NCBI GenBank assembly: GCA_964444115.1
Contig: CAYUFT010000005.1
Location: forward strand, 1 to 50,084
Origin: UBA349 sp964444115
GTDB lineage: Archaea > Methanobacteriota > Methanobacteria > Methanobacteriales > Methanobacteriaceae
Length of the DNA stretch: 50,084 nucleotides
Direction: 5' to 3'
Shown: positions 44,011 through 50,084 of the stretch, in pieces
How the letters are laid out: each line of letters opens with the position of its first letter
Numbering within the stretch: the first letter of the stretch is position 1
Notes under the pieces: generated by a model
What the model was told of the DNA's origin: nothing
The model's input: the letters and a program-made list of their open reading frames with translations, nothing else
Database searches by the model: none
Position numbers and translations under genes: made by a program

Positions 44011-45693
44011 ATGAAATCAATTTCATCATATCTACCAATAACTAAATGGGCCCGAAATTATAATAAAGACTGGTTAAGGCCAGATATCATAGCCGGAATC
44101 ACCGTAGGAGCCTTCACCATACCAGAAGTTATGGCCTATGTTTCCTTGGCCAATGTACCACCAGAAATTGGATTATACTCAGCCATGGTGGCTCTACTGG
44201 TTTACATGGTATTTGGAACGTCCAAACAACTATCTATTGGGCCCACTTCCACCCTTTCCATACTGGTAGGGGCCACCCTGGGTTCTTTGATGATCCCCGA
44301 TGCCAGCCAGTACCTAATGATGGTCTCTCTTGTTGCAGTAGCTGCCGGGGTCCTGGCTATGATTTCTTGGGTCTTGCGAATGGGCTTTATTGTTAAATTC
44401 ATTTCTAAAACTGTTTTAACTGGTTTTTTAGCAGGTATAGCATTATTTATTGCCTCAGGACAGCTACCCAAATTATTTGGAATAGAAGGAATCTCCGGAA
44501 CTTTTTTTGAACGGATATATTATCTCATCATGCATCTGGACCAAACCAATCTGTACACCTTGGCCATTGGGGCAGCCGGTATCGTTTTCTTATATGTGGG
44601 CCATAAAAAGTACCCTAAACTACCCCACGCTCTCTTTCTGGTTATTGGTTCCATTATACTGATTACCATTACCAATATTGCCTCTTTAGGTGTTGCCTTG
44701 GTGGGTGCCATTCCTCAGGGTTTACCAGGCCTAATTATTCCCGATCCTACATTAATAGATGTCAATATCCTGGTTACTTTAGCAGCCACCGTTTTTCTGG
44801 TAAGCTATATTGAAGGTTATTTGTTTGCCGAAGAATATGCAGCCAAATACCGTTATAAAATTGATGGGAATCAGGAACTGCTGGCTTTAGGGGCTTCCAA
44901 TGTGTTGGTGGGCCTATTTCAGGGGCTACCCATTGGAGGAGCCTTGTCCCGTACGGCTGTAAATGATGATAATGGGGCTAAGAGTCAATTATCCGGAGGA
45001 GTAGCTGCTTTACTCATCATTGCAGTACTTTTATTTTTCACCGGAGTTTTTTACAACTTACCCGAAGCCATACTGGCCGCCATTGTACTTTATGTTATTA
45101 AAGGCCTGGTGGACATCCCTCATTTTCGCAATATTTACTATTTCAGCCGGATAGAATTTGCCATTGCTATGATAACCATGTTGTCTGTGCTGTTTTTAGG
45201 GGCCCTGGAGGGAATTGTCATAGGAGTTGTACTGTCCATTTTAGGACTACTCAAAAACATGTACAATCCACATGTCGCCATATTAGGACGTATACCTGGC
45301 ACTAATCGATTTTTAGATATTCAAAGCCGGCCAGAAGGTGAAATAATTTCCCACACCCTCATTGTGAGGATTGATGGTTCCCAAATATTCCTAAACACCG
45401 AAAATATAAAGAATACCCTTATAGAGCTGGTAGATCACGAGTATAATGATACCAAACTATTTATTCTCGATTTTGAGTCTACAGCTTTTATTGATTATTC
45501 CGGAATCAAGATGCTGGAGGAGCTTTATGAAGAAATGAACCATCGAGGCATTAAAATTAAAGCAGCCAATGTTTATGATCCTTTAAGAGAATATATTAAA
45601 AAAAGCAAGCTGGAAGAACAAATAGTAGAAAGCGAGGTTTCTTTAAGTATTGGAGATTGTATTAAACGATGGAAAACAGAAAAAAAGGATTAG
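44011..45693 (+). CDS. SulP-family anion transporter with STAS domain (copy 2)
   Basis: A 560-residue near-duplicate of the upstream gene; the first 30 residues after the start are almost identical (SISSYLPITKWARNYNKDW) and the whole length aligns, including the STAS serine DYSGIKMLEEL. The ORF begins at ATG 43987, but alignment with copy 1 favours ATG 44011 (MKSISSYLPIT). DNA identity is high near the start and lower later, so the duplication is not recent throughout, or has been kept similar by conversion at the 5' end. The gap between the copies is about 80 bases. Confidence 0.9.
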   Translation: MKSISSYLPITKWARNYNKDWLRPDIIAGITVGAFTIPEVMAYVSLANVPPEIGLYSAMVALLVYMVFGTSKQLSIGPTSTLSILVGATLGSLMIPDASQYLMMVSLVAVAAGVLAMISWVLRMGFIVKFISKTVLTGFLAGIALFIASGQLPKLFGIEGISGTFFERIYYLIMHLDQTNLYTLAIGAAGIVFLYVGHKKYPKLPHALFLVIGSIILITITNIASLGVALVGAIPQGLPGLIIPDPTLIDVNILVTLAATVFLVSYIEGYLFAEEYAAKYRYKIDGNQELLALGASNVLVGLFQGLPIGGALSRTAVNDDNGAKSQLSGGVAALLIIAVLLFFTGVFYNLPEAILAAIVLYVIKGLVDIPHFRNIYYFSRIEFAIAMITMLSVLFLGALEGIVIGVVLSILGLLKNMYNPHVAILGRIPGTNRFLDIQSRPEGEIISHTLIVRIDGSQIFLNTENIKNTLIELVDHEYNDTKLFILDFESTAFIDYSGIKMLEELYEEMNHRGIKIKAANVYDPLREYIKKSKLEEQIVESEVSLSIGDCIKRWKTEKKD

Positions 45694-45812
45694 TATCCAA
45701 ATATTCCGGATATTTAATTTATTAAACAACTTAAATTCTTTTTGATTAAAGATTTATATTAATATTGTTTTCATTAACCAAAGATTTAAATAGTAAAATG
45801 TTATATCTATCA

Positions 45813-45844
45813 AACATAATGTTAAAAAAATATAACATAATGTT
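45813..45844 (+). promoter_or_regulatory. Two direct copies of palindrome AACATAATGTT
   Basis: AACATAATGTT, an 11-base perfect inverted repeat, occurs at 45813-45823 and again at 45834-45844, start-to-start 21 bases, two helical turns. They sit upstream of the membrane protein/HTH pair. A further AACATA half-site follows at about 45855. Binding by the HTH protein at 46555-46770 is a likely explanation. Confidence 0.6.
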
Positions 45845-45888
45845 GTAAATAAACAACATATGCTAAGAATAAAAAATGAGGTGAAGTG

Positions 45889-46440
45889 ATGAAAATAGAA
45901 TTTAATTATTTTTGGGGTCTTCTTGGTTTTCTAGGAGTATTGGGGTATGTTTTAGAAAATCCAATATATTATGCGTTTTTTGCATTTTTTATACTATTTT
46001 TGGTGCCACTTTTTAACAAAAGAGAGAATAGTAAAGAAAATAAGAAATGGTTGGACAGTTATAATTGGCATAACATGAGTATCTGGCTTGGGTCTGCTGC
46101 TTTAATGCTTTCAGGACTTATGATGATGGTTGCCAAAACCATGAACGACTTAGTATCAGTTATGCTCTTATTAGGAATAATGGCCTTAGTATCTAATTTT
46201 TTCACCTATGTGGGAATGGATAAAAAAGCCCAGGATGAGCGATTGAGAAAAATAGGTACATATGCCACGACTTATTCATGGTACATAACCTTAACATTCG
46301 TTTCTTTTCTGGTATTGAGCATGTACTGGGGCCAAAATATACGCAACCCTATTGAATTAATGGGAGTGATCATTTTCGTCATGACATCCACCATGCTTGT
46401 AGCAAACACCATTTTAAGCCGTAAAGGCGACATAGACTAA
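45889..46440 (+). CDS. DUF2178-like membrane protein
   Basis: A 183-residue membrane protein with about five to six helices and a cytoplasmic loop KKAQDERLRKIGTYATTYSW, which is typical of DUF2178-type proteins found next to small HTH regulators. GAGGTGA (45878-45884) supports ATG 45889 rather than the overlapping GTG 45886. The downstream HTH gene lies 114 bases away on the same strand. Function unknown. Confidence 0.75.
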   Translation: MKIEFNYFWGLLGFLGVLGYVLENPIYYAFFAFFILFLVPLFNKRENSKENKKWLDSYNWHNMSIWLGSAALMLSGLMMMVAKTMNDLVSVMLLLGIMALVSNFFTYVGMDKKAQDERLRKIGTYATTYSWYITLTFVSFLVLSMYWGQNIRNPIELMGVIIFVMTSTMLVANTILSRKGDID

Positions 46441-46554
46441 AATAATAATCTAATAACCTTCAATAAATTATGCTAGTTATGCAGTGGTCAAAAACGATTT
46501 TATAGTAAAAAATTGTTCTTTATTGATTAAATTAGGAAATTAAGGAGATATTGG

Positions 46555-46770
46555 ATGAAGACCAGAATAAAAGAATTACGTGCCAAGTACGATTTAACAC
46601 AGGCCCAATTAGCAGAAAAAGTTGGTGTTAGACGGGAAACCATTGTCTTCTTGGAAAAAGGGAAATACAACCCCTCTCTGAAATTAGCTTATATGATCGC
46701 CAGAGTTTTAGAGACCGATATTGAGGATATTTTCATTTTTGAGGAGAAAGAACTGGAAATAAATAATTAA
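46555..46770 (+). CDS. Small Xre/Cro-type HTH regulator
   Basis: A 71-residue helix-turn-helix protein: RIKELRAKYDLTQAQLAEKVGVRRETIVFLEKGKYNPSLKLAYMIARVL, split here as LTQAQLAEKVGVRRETI and FLEKGKYNPSLKLA. Such short regulators (YozG-like) normally pair with a membrane protein gene, as here. The palindromes at 45813-45844 are candidate operators. AAGGAGAT precedes the ATG. Confidence 0.9.
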   Translation: MKTRIKELRAKYDLTQAQLAEKVGVRRETIVFLEKGKYNPSLKLAYMIARVLETDIEDIFIFEEKELEINN

Positions 46771-46902
46771 CTTTTTTATCTTTTTCCAAGAAAATTAAAT
46801 TAAAATAAACCCAATTATCGAAAATTTGCTTATTTAGTTTTATTCCATTAAAAAATTATAATAAGAAATGATTTAATGAAATAATTTAATCTCCAAACTT
46901 AA

Positions 46903-47313
46903 TCATTTCTTTTGGCTGGAAATTAGTGGCCATGGTCCAGAAATAGGCTTACCCTGGGCAATGCGGAAAATTATCAGTCCAGGATGGTCAAAGGTCATAC
47001 CAAATTCTTTAAGAAATGGCCTATCTTCTAAAACTTTCTTTTTAAGTTCCACATCATCGACAAATTCCATTTCACCAGCCACCCGCAGCATAGTCCCGGT
47101 CTGTTCGTCAGGTTGCCAGAAGCAAGCTTCAACTTTGTGATTAGCCTGCATTTGGCCATACATGTCTTTTACAGCACCAATTTGAAAGTAAAATCCTGTT
47201 TCATCAGCAAACCAGAATCCTAGGGCCCTTACTCTTGGTTGATCTCCTTCTGCCGTGGCCAGATAACAGACTGGCGTTTCATTGGCAAATTTAATACAGT
47301 CTTTAAAATCCAT
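46903..47313 (-). CDS. Pyridoxamine 5'-phosphate oxidase-family flavin-binding protein
   Basis: A 136-residue split-barrel protein with MDFKDCIKFANETPVCYLAT, RVRALGFWFADETGFYFQ and VEACFWQPDEQTGTMLRVAGEMEFV, typical of the small archaeal PNPOx-like FMN or F420 binders. The catalytic residues of true PNPOx are not obvious, so substrate is unknown; redox of a small molecule is plausible. GGTGAT precedes the ATG. Confidence 0.85.
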   Translation of the reverse strand: MDFKDCIKFANETPVCYLATAEGDQPRVRALGFWFADETGFYFQIGAVKDMYGQMQANHKVEACFWQPDEQTGTMLRVAGEMEFVDDVELKKKVLEDRPFLKEFGMTFDHPGLIIFRIAQGKPISGPWPLISSQKK

Positions 47314-47508
47314 TTTATCACCAGTTTAATATTTCTATTAGATGATTTATGTTTTTATCGAATTCAAATTTTAATCTGTATTTTTATTTCCTGGAAATAA
47401 ATTCCCAAAACGAATTCTTTAACCTAATTTTCTTCATAATAAATACTACTAGAAAAAAAATCCTTGCATGAAATAGAATTTGTGGTTGATTGGTAAAGGG
47501 AATATAAA

Positions 47509-47688
47509 TTACTTTTTAAAAACGACTAAATTCCCATCAATCCGGGCCACATTAGTAAATGAAACCAGTGTGCCGGCCCCGGCATCCAGCTCAGAATCAT
47601 AATATTCCGCTGTGAAGGCATTATGTTTTCCATGTATTTTAGTTATTTTTCCTTTTAATTGCCGTCCATCTTCTCCCCATTTAAATAT
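47509..47688 (-). CDS. Partial gene cut by assembly gap: C-terminal fragment, unknown family
   Basis: The last 59 codons of a minus-strand gene, whose 5' part is lost in the 100-N gap. The fragment is a beta-rich short stretch (LKGKITKIHGKHNAFTAEYY, then GTLVSFTNVARIDGNLVVF) that I cannot assign. Any reading of the frame through the N run is meaningless. Confidence 0.6.
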   Translation of the reverse strand: MFKWGEDGRQLKGKITKIHGKHNAFTAEYYDSELDAGAGTLVSFTNVARIDGNLVVFKK

Positions 47689-47788
47689 NNNNNNNNNNNN
47701 NNNNNNNNNNNNNNNNNNNNNNNNNNNNNNNNNNNNNNNNNNNNNNNNNNNNNNNNNNNNNNNNNNNNNNNNNNNNNNNNNNNNNNNN
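47689..47788. other. Scaffold gap of 100 N
   Basis: Exactly 100 N bases, the conventional placeholder for a gap of unknown size. Genes on both sides may be incomplete, and order across it rests on scaffolding. Confidence 0.98.
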
Positions 47789-47851
47789 GTGGTGTTTATA
47801 TTTACTAATATCCAATCTTTAAAGTAAGAAATTAATATTTGAGGTACAAAA

Positions 47852-48169
47852 ATGCAAAAATCAATTTTATATATAATTTTAGGGCTTTTATTCTTATTAC
47901 TTGGTATTGGGGACATTAATACTACAAGCCTCACCGTAGGAGCAATATTTCTGATTTGCGGCCTGTTCATGTATAAAAAATATGAAAATAAAACTATTTT
48001 CGTCGGAGTGACCTCCGCCGTTCTGGTGGCAATGTCAATTATAACCTATCTACAGATTACTAACCCCAATTATACGGGTAGTCTGTTTTACAATGGAACT
48101 TTCTTTGTTCTGATGGTATTAGCTGGACTGTTTATCATTTACAAATTCCCTCAAAACTGGAAATTATAA
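47852..48169 (+). CDS. Small four-helix membrane protein
   Basis: A 105-residue hydrophobic protein with four predicted helices (about 3-20, 25-42, 48-66 and 80-98). It is similar in layout, including GLLFLLLGIGDI and a basic/aromatic end, to the protein at 39582-39947. GAGGT precedes the ATG. It begins 64 bases after the assembly gap. Function unknown. Confidence 0.65.
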   Translation: MQKSILYIILGLLFLLLGIGDINTTSLTVGAIFLICGLFMYKKYENKTIFVGVTSAVLVAMSIITYLQITNPNYTGSLFYNGTFFVLMVLAGLFIIYKFPQNWKL

Positions 48170-48284
48170 TTTCATTAATTAATAACCCATTTAGAGTTTA
48201 ACAACTATACATTTTAAGCATCAAATAAATATCATGAACAAATTAGATTAAAATTATATTTACATTGCCAATGGAGGCTTAGTT

Positions 48285-49136
48285 TTGAATAAATTTTGGA
48301 ACAATTTTAATTATGTGGCCGTTATTGCCGGGCTTTTTACAGGACTTTTGATTAGTATTATTTTAAAATTTTTTATAGGTAATGATGCCCTATTTTTGCT
48401 ACCAATTATGGCAGGTGTGATTTCTGTATATCTATCAAAGGAAGCAGAATACATTACCGGAATAAGTACCGGGCTCCTAGCAGGATTAATTTCAATAATA
48501 TGGATTGGTCCCTATTTCTTGATTTTAGGTCCTTTAGGGGGTTTTTTAGGAGTTATATTAAACCGCTATTTAGGTGATAAGCCTGAATTAAACCCAGTAT
48601 TAAAAACAAAAGAAAATACTGTCGAGGGTCGAGTAAGACCTATTCAAAACTGGATTAGAAATTTAAACCTTGTCAAGCCCATTATTTTAGTTGCTACTAT
48701 TCTGCTAGGAGTAATCTTGGTGTGGGGAGTTTTTACCGTACCTACATTGGGCATGGAAACAGAACATAGTAAAGCACCAGTACATACCAATACCACTCCC
48801 CAAAATCAAAGCTCAGTCAGTCCTGAAGATGTGGCATTGAAGAAAAACATTACAAAGTCAGTAGAATTGTTTTTCAGTGATTTTAATCTATTATTCAAGC
48901 AGAATGGTGTCACCAGTGGTTATATTATCAGCAGCATAGAAATAGAAAATATTACTAAAATCTCTTTAAACCAGGTTCAGATAAGTGTGAAATTAACCAG
49001 AATAACCAGTAATGGAGGCCAATTTAATTCCGAATGGAGTGGGCCTTTCTTTTTAGTTAATGGAACCTGGGTAGATAAAGGCGAATTTATCCAGATACAT
49101 TCTTATAATGCAAGTTCTGGAAAAGATACATTATAA
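48285..49136 (+). CDS. Membrane protein with extracytoplasmic C-terminal domain, unknown
   Basis: A 283-residue protein. Helices lie at about 8-30, 32-50, 57-78 and 80-95, then a basic cytoplasmic loop, one more helix at about 128-150, and a roughly 130-residue soluble domain after a Thr/Ser/Gln-rich linker (HTNTTPQNQSSVSPEDVAL). The domain is probably outside the membrane and beta-rich (SSIEIENITKISLNQVQISV). The TTG start follows GGAGG at 48273-48277. No family recognised. Confidence 0.7.
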   Translation: MNKFWNNFNYVAVIAGLFTGLLISIILKFFIGNDALFLLPIMAGVISVYLSKEAEYITGISTGLLAGLISIIWIGPYFLILGPLGGFLGVILNRYLGDKPELNPVLKTKENTVEGRVRPIQNWIRNLNLVKPIILVATILLGVILVWGVFTVPTLGMETEHSKAPVHTNTTPQNQSSVSPEDVALKKNITKSVELFFSDFNLLFKQNGVTSGYIISSIEIENITKISLNQVQISVKLTRITSNGGQFNSEWSGPFFLVNGTWVDKGEFIQIHSYNASSGKDTL

Positions 49137-49262
49137 CTCCATTATTTTATCCATTATTATTCATTAATTTTAGTTCCAAAATGTTTTATTTTTTTAAAAA
49201 ATTAGATATTTTAAGATATTTAACCGATTTAGTTTAAAAAAGAAATTAAAAAATTAATTTAT

Positions 49263-50084
49263 TCATTGGGCATCTACCAATTTAACGGCATTTTTCTTTC
49301 TTTTGCATAAATCCAGACAGGTACCACACTTAACACAGGTGTCAACATCAATGACATGGACTTCATCTTTAGATCCAGTAATAGCTCCTACAGGACAGGA
49401 TTTAAGACATACCATGCAACCATCGCACATTTTAGCATCAATGGTATATTTTATAAAGTCCTTACAATCTAATGCGGGACAAACACCATCTTTGATGTGG
49501 GCCTCGTATTCATCCATGAAAAAACGGGTGGTGGTTAAGATAGGGTTCGGTGAAGACTGACCCAATGCACAGAGCGATCCTTTTTTAATGGCCGCAGCCA
49601 GTTCCGGTAGTAATTCCAGATCCTGTTCCGTACCCTTGCCCGTGGTTATATCCGTCAAAATATCCAGCATCTGTTTGGTTCCCAACCTACAAGGAACGCA
49701 TTTACCACAAGATTCTCTTTGAATAAATTCCAGAAAGTAACGAGCAACTTCCACCATACAAGTGCTCTGATCCATTACTACTAATCCACCAGAGCCCATC
49801 ATAGCCCCTACACCGAGGAGTGAACCATAATCAATTGAAGTATCAATATGTTGGGCAGGTATGCATCCTCCAGAAGGTCCTCCGATTTGTACGGCCTTAA
49901 ATTCACCATTTCCAACAATACCTCCACCGATATCAAATATTACTTCTTTTAAAGTGGTTCCCAGTGGTACTTCAATTAAACCTGTATTTTTAACCTGTCC
50001 CACCAGACAAAAAGTTTTGGTTCCTTTACTCTCCGTGGTTCCCAGTTCAGAATACTTATCTGCACCTTTTTGCATAATAAGTGC
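49263..50084 (-). CDS. NuoF/HylB-type flavoprotein with ferredoxin tail, truncated by window edge
   Basis: The frame is open to the window end, so the 5' part (thioredoxin-like and FMN/NADH-binding N-terminus) is missing; the Met at 50075 is internal. Visible parts are VKNTGLIEVPLGTTLKEVIF, GGPSGGCIPAQH, the [4Fe-4S] motif ESCGKCVPCRLGT with a later SLCALGQSSPNP cysteine, and a C-terminal ferredoxin, CDGCMVCLKSCP and CVKCGTCLDLCKRK. This is the NuoF/HndC/HylB layout of NAD(P)-linked or bifurcating hydrogenases and formate dehydrogenases. It could partner the NuoG-fronted FdhA at 28552-31263. Confidence 0.85.
   Translation of the reverse strand, partial: ALIMQKGADKYSELGTTESKGTKTFCLVGQVKNTGLIEVPLGTTLKEVIFDIGGGIVGNGEFKAVQIGGPSGGCIPAQHIDTSIDYGSLLGVGAMMGSGGLVVMDQSTCMVEVARYFLEFIQRESCGKCVPCRLGTKQMLDILTDITTGKGTEQDLELLPELAAAIKKGSLCALGQSSPNPILTTTRFFMDEYEAHIKDGVCPALDCKDFIKYTIDAKMCDGCMVCLKSCPVGAITGSKDEVHVIDVDTCVKCGTCLDLCKRKKNAVKLVDAQ

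Noticed and set aside
42235..45693. Tandem SulP genes as part of a mobile element
   Set aside because: No transposase, integrase or terminal repeats are seen around them; a simple gene duplication explains the pair.
47509..47970. Open frame running through the 100-N gap
   Set aside because: The frame across unknown bases is meaningless and the left part is opposite the small membrane protein; only the 59-codon 3' fragment is kept.

Overview
The window looks like chromosomal DNA of a hydrogenotrophic, nitrogen-fixing methanogen of the Methanobacteriales, most likely close to Methanobacterium. The base composition is AT-rich. Promoters have archaeal TATA boxes and start sites carry GGAGG/GGTG ribosome binding sites, with many TTG and GTG starts. 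The window holds a complete formylmethanofuran dehydrogenase operon and a methanogen-type nif operon with nifI1/nifI2 between nifH and nifD. The genus is an inference; no rRNA is present. A run of exactly 100 N (47689-47788) marks a scaffold gap.

Left part (0.2-9.6 kb): a TrmO-like gene, then nifH-nifI1-nifI2-nifD-nifK behind a promoter carrying an NrpR-type operator, a hairpin terminator, and nifE-nifN-nifX with their own promoter, then a small ferredoxin. No nifB is visible. From 9.8 to 18.5 kb come a molybdopterin oxidoreductase, a molbindin, a candidate structured RNA, a short ferredoxin plus an eight-cluster polyferredoxin, a small 'FVTNSSSASF' protein beside a radical SAM/SPASM enzyme, and a molybdate ABC transporter (modABC).

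Middle part (18.5-33.5 kb): two paralogous small methanogen proteins, then the minus-strand tungsten/molybdenum formylmethanofuran dehydrogenase operon (HTH-ferredoxin, fwdF, G, D, B, A, C), then moeA, a sulfite-oxidase-like protein, a formate dehydrogenase alpha subunit with a NuoG-like front end, mobB and moaA. From nifH to moaA, about 32 kb, almost everything makes, uses or supplies molybdenum/tungsten cofactors, so it reads as one Mo/W island feeding nitrogenase, formylmethanofuran dehydrogenase and formate dehydrogenase.

Right part (33.5-50.1 kb): general accessory genes. They include a frameshifted membrane protein, a methyltransferase, a quinone-oxidoreductase-like protein, a PadR/DUF2812 pair, two paralogous membrane histidine kinases, a tandem SulP transporter pair, a DUF2178-like/HTH pair, a flavin-binding protein, small membrane proteins, and at the edge a truncated NuoF/HylB-type flavoprotein that could partner the NuoG-fronted formate dehydrogenase.

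The most interesting signals are four. (1) Three GTGTA-N5-TACAC palindromes lie around divergent promoters between the HTH-ferredoxin gene and moeA. (2) A nested hairpin plus U-tract sits in a gene-free stretch near 12.2 kb. (3) A radical SAM/SPASM enzyme is paired with a small conserved-N-terminus protein. (4) Inverted ATCCGA/TCGGAT half-sites recur around the nifE, modA and modB promoters.
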